Shown here piece after piece: positions 1-6,938 of a DNA stretch of 9,266 nucleotides. The stretch's first letter is position 1. Every line of letters starts with the position of its first letter. The notes beneath the pieces are model-generated. The model did no database searches. It saw nothing but the letters and a program-made list of their open reading frames with translations, and was not told the DNA's origin. The stretch spans positions 1 to 9,266 of the forward strand of contig JAJDTN010000116.1 in assembly GCA_022827165.1 (NCBI GenBank), in the 5' to 3' direction. This DNA is from Candidatus Latescibacterota bacterium (GTDB lineage Bacteria; Latescibacterota; UBA2968; UBA8231). A program made the translations under genes and the position numbers.

Positions 1-425
1 TGATGGTTGGAGACGCCGGGGCCGGTGCCCTCCACCTGCACCCCCTGGCGCACCGTGGGCGGCCACGACATCTCCCATTTCACCAGGATCGGCTTCTTGC
101 CGCCGCGCTCGAAGGCGTTCCAGATGTACTCCGAGCGCGACAGGGAGGTGTCGATCCCCCAGAGGGTGCGGTCCAGTCCCTCGCCCACGTGGCGGATGTT
201 GAAGTCCATCACCCCGTGGGTCCCCGGCCACGAGCCGGTGGACAGGGCCGTCCAGCCCGGCGGCGTCAGGGTGGGGAAGACGCCGACCATCGGGCGCCAG
301 ACGCCCGCATTCATCAGGGCGCGCACGTTGGGCATGTGGCCGGCCTCGGCCAAGCGCTTCACCAGCTCCATGCTGGCGCCGTCCATGCCGGCGACGATAG
401 CGCGCCGGGCGGGTGACGTGCTCAT
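1..425 (-). CDS. Alkaline phosphatase superfamily phosphodiesterase, N-terminal part (runs off left edge)
   Basis: Reading the minus strand from the ATG at 425 gives 141 codons that stay open to the window edge, so only the N-terminus is present. The start MSTSPARRAIVAGMDGAS is followed by a PTLTPPGWTAL segment and GTHGVMDFN. This is the layout of type I phosphodiesterase / nucleotide pyrophosphatase members of the alkaline phosphatase superfamily. By family analogy Asp15 (GMDG) is a metal ligand and Thr54 (in PTLTPP) the metal-bound nucleophile. The rest of the metal site lies outside the window, so the substrate cannot be read. AGAGAG at 434-429 is a plausible but close ribosome site. The gene starts 11 nt after the stop of the flavin oxidoreductase and is probably co-transcribed with it. 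Its first codons and leader are duplicated at 1537-1587. Confidence 0.85.
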   Translation of the reverse strand, partial: MSTSPARRAIVAGMDGASMELVKRLAEAGHMPNVRALMNAGVWRPMVGVFPTLTPPGWTALSTGSWPGTHGVMDFNIRHVGEGLDRTLWGIDTSLSRSEYIWNAFERGGKKPILVKWEMSWPPTVRQGVQVEGTGPGVSNH

Positions 426-434
426 TGGCTCTCT
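384..434. repeat. Direct repeat copy A: phosphatase gene start and leader
   Basis: This segment covers the first 14 codons and the ribosome-site region of the phosphatase gene. It aligns without gaps to 1537-1587. The 32 bases 384-415 differ at a single position (A399 versus G1552), and similarity continues more weakly through the start codon into the AGAGA-containing leader. Similarity ends abruptly on the coding side, just past the codon for Met14. Confidence 0.8.
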
Positions 435-436
435 TT

Positions 437-1507
437 CTATGGAAGACGTGGGATGACTTCCTTCGCCATCAGTTCCATGGAGCGCTTCATCTTCGCCTTG
501 TCGTCCCAGTCGTGGCCGATCATCAGCACCGTGCCGAAACCGCCGGTCACGTCGTACAGCTCCTGCAGGCGCGCGGTCACCGTGTCGGGACTGCCGACGA
601 TGGCGATCTCGTCGATGAAGTACTCGCGCGTGAGGTCGGCATCGGACATGTCCGGGTCCCTCTTGGGCAGGTCCAGCATGTTGGCGATCCCGAGCATGCC
701 GCGAAGGTAGACCAGCGAGTCCGCAAAGGCGCCGCCGAGGGCATGTTCCCGCGCCTCGGCGTCCGTCTCGCCCACGCAGATGCTGCGCGAGATCCGCCAG
801 TCGCGCCGGTCCGGCTCGGGCCGGCCCCCTTCCGCGGCCCCCTCGCAGTACACCTCCCAATGCCGCTTCACCTTGTGGAAGGGAGCCATGTTGATGCTGA
901 TCGGCAGGAACCCGCGCCGGCCGCCCGTGGTGGCCGCCATCGATTCCTCCTTGACGATGCTCATGGCGATCGGCGGATGCGGCTTCTGATACGGCTTCAG
1001 CACCTCCCCCAGCCCGAGTTCGGGGACTCTCTCCGCCATGGTGACGTTCCAGTAATCCCCCTTGAACTCGAAGGGACCCTCCTCCGTCCACAGTTTCAGG
1101 ACGATGTCCATCGCCTCCAGGTTCATCAGACCCTGGATGCGCGGGTCCGGCAGATCGAAGAGCGGCCAGTCCGTCGGCACGCCCCCCTGCCCGAAGCCGA
1201 CGTTGATGCGTCCCTTGGACAGGTGATCGAGATAGGCGAGGCGCACCGCCACGTTCGCCGGATGATGCTGGGTCATGATGGTGACCCCCGTGCCCAGGCG
1301 GATCCTCTCCGTCTGCGGCAGGACGTGGGCGATGAACACGTCGTTGGCGGGAATCGGCTCCCACATCGCCGTGTGATGCTGCCCGATCCAGGCTTCGGTG
1401 AAGCCCAGTTCCTCGGCCCACAACACGCACTCGATGTCTTCATCGAAGGTCTGGGTGCGGTCCTTCTGCGGCGGATGCAACGGCATCATGAACTTTCCGA
1501 CTTTCAT
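437..1507 (-). CDS. LLM class (luciferase-like) flavin-dependent oxidoreductase
   Basis: This is a 356-residue protein of the bacterial-luciferase-like fold, using FMN/FMNH2 or F420. The N-terminus MKVGKFMMPLHPP is characteristic of one LLM subgroup. Other family landmarks are EAWIGQHH (residues 38-45), LGTGV (71-75), a QHHP segment at 80-83 and GRINVGFGQGG (99-109). Length is normal for the family. Two in-frame ATGs compete, at 1513 and 1507. The Shine-Dalgarno-like GGGAG (1519-1515) is only 1 nt from the first but 7 nt from the second, and the second also gives the family-typical N-terminus, so 1507 is chosen. The TAG stop is at 439-437, 11 nt before the phosphatase gene. It most likely acts as a cytoplasmic monooxygenase or hydride-transfer enzyme. 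The substrate is unknown, and F420 versus FMN cannot be decided here. Confidence 0.92.
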   Translation of the reverse strand: MKVGKFMMPLHPPQKDRTQTFDEDIECVLWAEELGFTEAWIGQHHTAMWEPIPANDVFIAHVLPQTERIRLGTGVTIMTQHHPANVAVRLAYLDHLSKGRINVGFGQGGVPTDWPLFDLPDPRIQGLMNLEAMDIVLKLWTEEGPFEFKGDYWNVTMAERVPELGLGEVLKPYQKPHPPIAMSIVKEESMAATTGGRRGFLPISINMAPFHKVKRHWEVYCEGAAEGGRPEPDRRDWRISRSICVGETDAEAREHALGGAFADSLVYLRGMLGIANMLDLPKRDPDMSDADLTREYFIDEIAIVGSPDTVTARLQELYDVTGGFGTVLMIGHDWDDKAKMKRSMELMAKEVIPRLP

Positions 1508-1509
1508 CT

Positions 1510-1578
1510 TCATTCTCCCGGACTGTTGAATCTGTGCATGCCGGCGACGATGGCGCGCCGGGCGGGTGCCGCACTCAC
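1510..1578 (-). pseudogene. Remnant of a second phosphatase gene start (22-codon mini-ORF between helicase and oxidoreductase)
   Basis: A GTG at 1578 opens a 22-codon frame reading (M)SAAPARRAIVAGM then HRFNSPGE and a TGA at 1512-1510. The first 14 codons match the start of the phosphatase at 425 (MSTSPARRAIVAGM), with mostly identical nucleotides. The frame then departs exactly where the phosphatase metal-ligand motif (GMDG) should begin. The GTG overlaps the helicase stop as GTGA. A good GGAGAG ribosome site (1589-1584) lies inside the last helicase codons. The TGA overlaps the first ATG (1513) of the oxidoreductase. I read it as the stump of a truncated paralogue. A retained role as a translational-coupling mini-ORF is possible. 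Confidence 0.6.
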
Positions 1579-1587
1579 GGGGTCTCT
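1537..1587. repeat. Direct repeat copy B: phosphatase-like gene start
   Basis: This is the second copy of the segment at 384-434, in the same orientation and 1153 bp away. Bases 1537-1568 match 384-415 at 31 of 32 positions. Here the start codon is GTG instead of ATG and overlaps the TGA of the helicase gene. Together the two copies bracket the flavin oxidoreductase gene. Confidence 0.8.
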
Positions 1588-4004
1588 CCCGGGCGGGCTT
1601 CAAAGAGGCTCGACGGCGCAACCACGGGCGCCGCGGTGCCGCCCCAGAAGGCGCCCACCTCGCCGCGGATCGCCGCGTCGCTGCGCGTGACCCGCGGCGA
1701 GCCCCAGGACGGCGGGTACAGCTCCCGGTAGTCGGCGCGCGAGAACCGCTTGTCCACGAGCAGCAGCAGCCCGCGGTCGGTGTCGGAGCGGATGACGCGG
1801 CCGGCGGCCTGGAGGACGCGGTTCATCCCCGGGTAGGCGTAACCGTAGGCGAAGCCGGCGTTTTCCTCCTCGTCGTAGTAGCCGCGGATCAGGTCGCGCT
1901 CCAGGCAGATCTGCGGCAGCCCGACGCCGACGACGACGGCCCCCACGAGGCGCTCCCCCGCCAGGTCGATGCCCTCGCCGAAGATGCCGCCCATGACCGC
2001 GAAGCCGACGACGGTGGTCGGATTGTCGACCCGGAAGAGGCCGAGGAACTGCTCTTTCTGCGCCTCCCTCATGCCCGGCAGCTGGGCCATGGCGAGGGTG
2101 CCGGGCGGCGCCGCGGCCTCGAACCGAGGCAGCACCTCCTGCAGGTACTTGTAGGAGGGGAAGTAGACCATGTAGTTGCCGCGGCGGCCGCCGACGGCGG
2201 CGGCGATGGCGGCGGCCACGTCGTCATACGAGCGGCCGCGGCCGCGGTAGCTGGTGTCGATGTGGTCGGCCACCATGACCAGCAGGTTCTCGCGGGGGAA
2301 TGGCGAGTCGAGCTGCAGGGTGAAGTCCTCGCGGCCGCCGCCGAGGAGCCGGCGGAAGTAGTCGAGGGGGGTGAGGGTGGCGGAGAAGAAGGTGGCCGAG
2401 CGGCCCCGCTCGAGGGACTGCCCGATGCGGCCCGACGGGTCGAGGCAGAACAGGCGCAGCAGCAGGTCGCCGCGGCCCCGCTTCTCGCCGTAGGTGACGT
2501 AGCGGCCGTCGAAGAGGTCGGCCACGCGCAGGAAGGCGGCGATGGTGAAGAACAGGTCGGTCAGAGCCTCGCGCCACGGCGCCGGGCGGTTCCTGGCCAG
2601 GACCGGCTCGATCTCGGCCTGGACCCGCGTCAGCAGGGGCAGCAGGTCCTCGGGGGGCTCCCGGTCCAGCCAGCCGCGGCCGTCGCCCTCGTCGTCGCAG
2701 CGGCGCACCTGGGCCGCCAGGTAGAGGTCGAGGGTGCCGAGGACGTGGACGATGGCCGGCTGCGATTCGCCCAGGGCCTTGATCATCGCCCGCACCTCGC
2801 CGCGGCGGATCTGGGCCGAGTACATGTCGCGGGCGCGCTCGACGAGGTTGTGGGCCTCGTCGACGAGGAAGGCGTAGTCGCCGCTGGACTCGAGGAAGTA
2901 GCGCTTGAGGTAGGCCTTGGGATCGAAGACGTAGTTGTAGTCGCAGATGAGGACGTCGGAGAGCAGGGAGAGGTCGAGGCCCAGCTCGAAGGGGCAGACC
3001 GTGTGCTTGCGGGCGGTCTCCTCGATGTGGGTCCGCGTGAAGTCGTCGTGGGTGCGGAAGGCGTCCTCGAGGGCGTCGTTGACGCGGTCGTAGTAGCCGA
3101 GGGCGAACTCGCACGTCTCCATGTCGCAGGGGCGGCCGCCGCGGGCGTTGAAGCAGATGCGGTCGCGGGCGGTGATGGTGCACGACTTGAGGCGCAGGCC
3201 AGAGGCGCGCAGGTCGTCGAGGGCGCTCTCGGCCACGGTGCGGCCGCTGGTCTTGGCGGTGAGGTAGAAGACCTTCTCCACCTGGCCCTCGCCGAGGGCC
3301 CGCACCGCCGGGAAGAGGACGGACATGGTCTTGCCGATGCCGGTGGGGGCCATGGCGAAGAGCCGCCCCTCGGAGGCGATCGTCTCGCGCACCGCCTCGG
3401 ACAGCTCCTGCTGGCCGGGGCGGTACTCGGGGAAGGGGAAGGCGAGGTCCGCGATCGAGGCGTCCCGCCGGCCGCACCACTCGTGCCAGGCCCGGGCCCA
3501 GCGCAGGTAGCGGCCCACGAGATCGTCGAAGAAGGCGGCCAGCTCCTCCGGCGTGAAGGGGCGCCCGTCCTCCAGCACCTGGCCGCTGTCGAGCTGCACG
3601 TAGGTGAGCCGCACCTCGACGCGCTGCGGCCGCAGGTCCTGCGCCAGGATGTGGGCGTAGGTCTTGGCCTGACCCCAGTGCAGGGGGTTGTCGGGGCGCT
3701 CCTCGAGGGCGCCGTAGGTGGTCTTGATCTCCTCCACCAGCAGGTCGCCGCCGTCGTGGAGGACGCCGTCGACGCGCCCCGTGATCTCCAGGGAGAGGGA
3801 GCCGCCGGCGTCGACCGTGCAGCGCACCGGCACCTCGCTGCGGTAGCCCTTGGGCCGCTGGTCCTGCACGAAGCGGTGGCCCCGCGTGCCCTCGACGGCC
3901 CGGTTGGCGGAGAGGAAGGCGGACCCCAGGTCGCCGGAGCGCAGCACGAAGGCGACCAGGTCGCGAACGGGGATCTGTACGAGGGTGTCGGTGTCCGTCG
4001 GCAT
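1575..4004 (-). CDS. PD-(D/E)XK nuclease fused to XPD/DinG-type Fe-S DNA helicase
   Basis: This 809-residue superfamily 2 helicase of the Rad3/XPD/DinG group is expected to unwind DNA 5'-3' for repair or nucleic-acid processing in the cytoplasm. The N-terminal ~180 residues look like a PD-(D/E)XK nuclease: Asp79 in GRVDG, Glu92-x-Lys94 in EEIKT, then QAKTYAH. The helicase follows: Walker A APTGIGKT (219-226), four Cys (284, 293, 298, 337) placed as in the 4Fe-4S domain, DEAH (382-385), and GGIFGEGIDL and QAAGRVIR (732-739) as motifs V and VI. All key residues are intact. The ATG at 4004 is chosen because IPVRDLVAFVLRSGDLGS is the conserved N-terminus. Earlier in-frame codons run into the divergent gene. 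No Shine-Dalgarno is visible. The stop (1577-1575) overlaps the mini-ORF start. Confidence 0.93.
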   Translation of the reverse strand: MPTDTDTLVQIPVRDLVAFVLRSGDLGSAFLSANRAVEGTRGHRFVQDQRPKGYRSEVPVRCTVDAGGSLSLEITGRVDGVLHDGGDLLVEEIKTTYGALEERPDNPLHWGQAKTYAHILAQDLRPQRVEVRLTYVQLDSGQVLEDGRPFTPEELAAFFDDLVGRYLRWARAWHEWCGRRDASIADLAFPFPEYRPGQQELSEAVRETIASEGRLFAMAPTGIGKTMSVLFPAVRALGEGQVEKVFYLTAKTSGRTVAESALDDLRASGLRLKSCTITARDRICFNARGGRPCDMETCEFALGYYDRVNDALEDAFRTHDDFTRTHIEETARKHTVCPFELGLDLSLLSDVLICDYNYVFDPKAYLKRYFLESSGDYAFLVDEAHNLVERARDMYSAQIRRGEVRAMIKALGESQPAIVHVLGTLDLYLAAQVRRCDDEGDGRGWLDREPPEDLLPLLTRVQAEIEPVLARNRPAPWREALTDLFFTIAAFLRVADLFDGRYVTYGEKRGRGDLLLRLFCLDPSGRIGQSLERGRSATFFSATLTPLDYFRRLLGGGREDFTLQLDSPFPRENLLVMVADHIDTSYRGRGRSYDDVAAAIAAAVGGRRGNYMVYFPSYKYLQEVLPRFEAAAPPGTLAMAQLPGMREAQKEQFLGLFRVDNPTTVVGFAVMGGIFGEGIDLAGERLVGAVVVGVGLPQICLERDLIRGYYDEEENAGFAYGYAYPGMNRVLQAAGRVIRSDTDRGLLLLVDKRFSRADYRELYPPSWGSPRVTRSDAAIRGEVGAFWGGTAAPVVAPSSLFEARPGETP

Positions 4005-4015
4005 GGGGGGGTGGG

Positions 4016-4021
4016 AATATA
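4016..4021 (-). promoter_or_regulatory. Possible -10 element for the helicase transcript
   Basis: TATATT on the minus strand is the only AT-rich hexamer in a 64-bp divergent gap that is otherwise very GC-rich. It sits 11 nt before the helicase ATG, which would make the transcript leaderless or nearly so. That fits the absence of a ribosome site (the bases before ATG are a C-run). The -35 candidate at 17-nt spacing (GGCAAC, 4044-4039) is poor. Confidence 0.35.
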
Positions 4022-4047
4022 GCGGTTCGCCGGGGGCCGTTGCCGAA

Positions 4048-4062
4048 GGGGGCGCCACCCCC
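4048..4062. repeat. Inverted repeat in the divergent promoter region
   Basis: GGGGG (4048-4052) and CCCCC (4058-4062) are separated by 5 nt. They form a small GC hairpin or a possible operator just upstream of the LDH2-type dehydrogenase start. It would lie in the 5' leader or core promoter of the plus-strand operon. With only five G:C pairs in GC-rich DNA it may be chance. Confidence 0.25.
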
Positions 4063-4068
4063 GATTCT

Positions 4069-5142
4069 ATGCGCATGCCGACCCTGACGATGGACCAGAT
4101 CGCCGACGCCGCCGCCGCTCTCTTCGCCGCCGCCGGCACCTCCCCCGAGGACGCGCGCACCGTGGCCGGCCTCCTCGCCGAGGCCAACTGCGCCGGCCAC
4201 GACTCCCACGGCCTCATCCGCGTCCCCCAGTACCTCGCCGCCATCGAGGACGGCCGCATCGATCCCGCCGCCGAGGTCGAGGTGGCGCGCGAGACGTCGA
4301 TCACCGCCGTCCTCGACGGCCATTGGGGCTTCGGCCAGGTGGCCATGACCCGGGCCGTCGAACTCGCCTCCGAGAAGGCCTCCGGCCACGGCCTCGCCGC
4401 CGTCACCGTGCGCGGCGCCAGCCACATCGGCCGCCTGGGCAGCTACGTGGAGCGCCTCGCCCGCCGCGACCTGGCGGCCCTGCTCCTGGTCAACGCCGTC
4501 GGCATCCCCGCCTACCGCATGGCCCCCTGGGGCGGCACCGAGGCCCGCCTCGCCACCGACCCCCTGGCCTTCGGGGCCCCGCGCTCCGACGACGATCCCG
4601 TCGTCCTCGACATGACCACCACCGTCGTGGCCGAGGGCAAGGTGCGGGTCCAGAGCAACCGCGGGGAGCCGGTCCCCGAGGGCTGGCTCATCGACGCGGA
4701 GGGCCGGCCGACGACGGATCCCAACGTCCTCTACGGGGAGCCGCGGGGCAGCATCCTGCCCCTCGGCGGCAGCGCCGCCGGCCACAAGGGGTACGGCCTC
4801 AACGTCGCCCTGGAACTGCTCGCCGGCGCCCTGAGCGGCACCGGCTGCATCGGCGGCGGCCAGCACCTCGGCAACGGCGTCCTGCTCATCGCCCTCGACG
4901 TGGAGCGCTTCCTGCCCCTCGACGAGTTCCACCGCCACGCGGAGCGCTTCTTCGCCCACGTGAAGTCGTCGCCGCCGGCGGCCGGCTTCGACGGCATCCT
5001 CCTGCCGGGGGAGATCGAGGGCCAGGTGCAGCGGCGCCGGCAGAAGGAGGGCATCTCCGTCGACGACGAGACCTGGCGGCAGGTCCGGCAGTGGGCCGAC
5101 AAGCTGGGCGTCGACCTGCCCCTTCCGGAGGAGAGATCATGA
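4069..5142 (+). CDS. Malate/L-lactate dehydrogenase family (LDH2-type) NAD(P)-dependent oxidoreductase
   Basis: This 357-residue protein matches the Ldh_2 family, whose members oxidise or reduce 2-hydroxy/2-oxo acids and related imines (malate, lactate, ureidoglycolate, 2,3-diketogulonate types). Landmarks are HDSHG (44-48), ASHIGRLG with the conserved His119, APWGG (152-156), DMTTT (181-185), a KVRVQSNRGEPVP segment and AGHKGYGL (237-244). Length is normal. Two ATGs, at 4069 and 4075, could start it. MPTLT from 4075 resembles relatives, and neither has a convincing ribosome site (AAGGGGG at 4046-4052 is rather far). It is the first gene of the plus-strand operon, and its TGA overlaps the next ATG. 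The exact substrate is not readable from sequence. Confidence 0.9.
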   Translation: MRMPTLTMDQIADAAAALFAAAGTSPEDARTVAGLLAEANCAGHDSHGLIRVPQYLAAIEDGRIDPAAEVEVARETSITAVLDGHWGFGQVAMTRAVELASEKASGHGLAAVTVRGASHIGRLGSYVERLARRDLAALLLVNAVGIPAYRMAPWGGTEARLATDPLAFGAPRSDDDPVVLDMTTTVVAEGKVRVQSNRGEPVPEGWLIDAEGRPTTDPNVLYGEPRGSILPLGGSAAGHKGYGLNVALELLAGALSGTGCIGGGQHLGNGVLLIALDVERFLPLDEFHRHAERFFAHVKSSPPAAGFDGILLPGEIEGQVQRRRQKEGISVDDETWRQVRQWADKLGVDLPLPEERS

Positions 5143-6038
5143 TCGTCGACATCCACACCCACCCGCCCCGGCACCGGGAGCTGCCGCCGGGGGCCGAGCC
5201 CGAACTCAACGACAAGTGGCGCCCCGACCGCGCCGTGAACGTCACCACCACCTGGCAGGACTTCTTCGCCGGCCAGGCGCCGGCCGAGGTCTCGGTCGTC
5301 TTCGGCATCGCCATGAGCCCCGGGGGCGCCGCCTATCCCGCCGACCCGGACTGGTCGCAGGGCAACATCAACGACGCCGTCACCGAGTTCGCCGCCGCCC
5401 ATCCCGGACGGCTCATCGGCTTCGCCGCCGTCCACCCCTTCGACCCCGGCTGCCTCGACGAGCTGGAGCGCTGCCGCGCCGACCTGGGCATGCAGGGGGT
5501 CAAGCTCGGCGCCAACTACCAGAACTTCGACCCCCTCGAGCCGCGGGCCCTGGCCATCTACGACTACGCCCAGCGCCACGGCCTGCCCATCATGCTGCAC
5601 CAGGGCACCTCGCCGGTGCAGGACGCGCCGATCCGCTACGCCCATCCCCTCGTCATCGACGAAATCGCCATGCGCTACCCGGAGCTGCGCATGATCATGG
5701 CCCATCTCGGCCACCCTTGGCAGGTGGAAACCTGCGTCGTCGTCCGCAAGCACCCGAACGTCTACGCCGACCTCTCCGCCAATTTCTACCGGCCCTTCTC
5801 CTTCTGGGAGCAGATGGTCAAGGCCTCGGAGTGGAACGTCCTCGACAAGATCCTCTTCGGCAGCGACTGGCCGATCACCGAGGTGGGCGAGTCGATCGAG
5901 CGCCTGCGCGCCGTCAACGACATCGTCGAGGGCACGGCCCTGCCCAGGGTGGACCCCGACGCCATCGAGGCGATCATCGAGCGCGATTCCCTCGGGCTGC
6001 TCGGCCTCTCCGCCGACGGCGCGGGGCGAGAGCGATGA
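5139..6038 (+). CDS. Amidohydrolase-2 family metal-dependent hydrolase/decarboxylase
   Basis: This 299-residue TIM-barrel amidohydrolase belongs to the amidohydrolase-2 / ACMS-decarboxylase-like group, whose members hydrolyse lactones and amides or decarboxylate carboxylic acids. Visible metal-site motifs are the HxH in DIHTHP (His6, His8), HQG (His154), AHLGHPW (His189/His192) and GSDWP (Asp243). Length is typical for the family. The start is well supported: GGAGGAGAG at 5127-5135 is a strong ribosome site just before the ATG, which overlaps the dehydrogenase stop as ATGA. Its own TGA overlaps the phosphorylase start in the same way, so translation of the three genes is probably coupled. Family motifs do not specify the substrate. 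Confidence 0.9.
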   Translation: MIVDIHTHPPRHRELPPGAEPELNDKWRPDRAVNVTTTWQDFFAGQAPAEVSVVFGIAMSPGGAAYPADPDWSQGNINDAVTEFAAAHPGRLIGFAAVHPFDPGCLDELERCRADLGMQGVKLGANYQNFDPLEPRALAIYDYAQRHGLPIMLHQGTSPVQDAPIRYAHPLVIDEIAMRYPELRMIMAHLGHPWQVETCVVVRKHPNVYADLSANFYRPFSFWEQMVKASEWNVLDKILFGSDWPITEVGESIERLRAVNDIVEGTALPRVDPDAIEAIIERDSLGLLGLSADGAGRER

Positions 6039-6922
6039 CGCCCTCCGGCGGCGCCCCCGTGAGGCTCGGCGTCATCGGCGGCTCCGGGGTCTACCAGATG
6101 GAGGGCGCCGAGATCGTCGGCGAGCACGAGATCGAGACCCCCTTCGGCCCGCCCTCCGACCTGTTGGTGGAAACCCTCATCGACGGGCGCACCGTGTTCT
6201 TCCTCCCCCGCCACGGCCGCGGCCACCGGCTGCTGCCCTCGGAGGTTCCCTACCGCGCCAACGTGCACGCCATGAAGTCGGCGGGCGTCACCCACCTGCT
6301 GGCGGTGAGCGCCGTGGGCATCATGAAGGAGCACATCCGCCCCGGCGACATGGTGATCCCCGACCAGATCTTCGACCGCACCCGCGGCCTGCGGCCGGCG
6401 ACCTTCTTCGGTGACGGCATCGCCGGCCACGTGTCGCTGGCCGACCCCTTCTGCGGGGGCGGGATGACCGCCTGCCTGGCGGCGGCGGCCCGGGAGTGCG
6501 GCGCCACCGTACACGAGGGCGGCACCTACGTCTGCATGGAGGGGCCGCAGTTCTCGACGAAGGCGGAGTCCCACTTCTACCGCCGCGCCGTCGACGCCAC
6601 GGTCATCGGCATGACCGCCATCCCCGAGGCCAAGCTGGCCCGCGAGGCGGAGCTCTGCTACGCCCTGCTGGCCATGGGCACCGACTACGACTGCTGGCAC
6701 GAGACCGAGGAGAACGTCTCGGTGGAGACGGTGGTCGAGATCCTGCGGGCCAACGCCGAGCTGGGCTGCCGCATCGTGCGCAGCTTCTCGGGGCGGCTGC
6801 CGGCCGCCGCCGACTGCGAGTGCCACGGCGCCGCCCGGTTCGCCGTGATCACGGCCCCGGAGGCGATCAGCCCCGAGGCGCGGGCGCGCCTGTGGACCCT
6901 CTACGGCAAGTACTGGGAGTGA
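6035..6922 (+). CDS. mtnP: S-methyl-5'-thioadenosine phosphorylase-type nucleoside phosphorylase
   Basis: This 295-residue protein of the PNP/MTAP superfamily is expected to cleave methylthioadenosine (or a related 6-amino purine nucleoside) with phosphate, giving adenine and a 5-substituted ribose-1-phosphate. Landmarks are GVIGGSG phosphate loop (12-18), PRHGRGHRLLPSEVPYRAN (58-76), the SAVGIMKE segment (92-99), EGPQFSTKAES (169-179), GMTAIPEAKLAREAELCYA (192-210) and TDYDCWHE (216-223). The two Asp of TDYD correspond to the adenine-recognising Asp pair in human MTAP, which favours MTAP over guanine/hypoxanthine PNP. The ATG overlaps the amidohydrolase stop. No mtnA/mtnB-type downstream salvage gene is in the window. 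The symbol denotes family membership; the true substrate could differ in this operon. Confidence 0.87.
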   Translation: MTPSGGAPVRLGVIGGSGVYQMEGAEIVGEHEIETPFGPPSDLLVETLIDGRTVFFLPRHGRGHRLLPSEVPYRANVHAMKSAGVTHLLAVSAVGIMKEHIRPGDMVIPDQIFDRTRGLRPATFFGDGIAGHVSLADPFCGGGMTACLAAAARECGATVHEGGTYVCMEGPQFSTKAESHFYRRAVDATVIGMTAIPEAKLAREAELCYALLAMGTDYDCWHETEENVSVETVVEILRANAELGCRIVRSFSGRLPAAADCECHGAARFAVITAPEAISPEARARLWTLYGKYWE

Positions 6923-6938
6923 GGCGGGGCCAGGCCCG

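Noticed and set aside
1514..1621. N-terminal extension of the oxidoreductase to the ATG at 1621
   Set aside because: It would add an Arg-rich stretch overlapping the helicase 3' end. The family N-terminus MKVGKFMMPLHPP with a well-spaced GGGAG site supports 1507.
413..1690. Plus-strand open frame opposite the flavin oxidoreductase
   Set aside because: The minus-strand protein has clear LLM-family motifs. This frame has His/Arg/Leu-rich shadow composition.
1566..4022. Very long plus-strand open frame opposite the helicase gene
   Set aside because: It is antisense to a gene with intact helicase and nuclease motifs. Its translation is low-complexity Ala/Gly/Val/Glu-rich with no recognisable domain, as expected for a GC-rich shadow frame.
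2224..4959. Long minus-strand open frame crossing the helicase and the divergent dehydrogenase
   Set aside because: It runs through two well-supported genes in other frames, is Arg/Pro/Gly-rich without motifs, and spans a divergent promoter gap.
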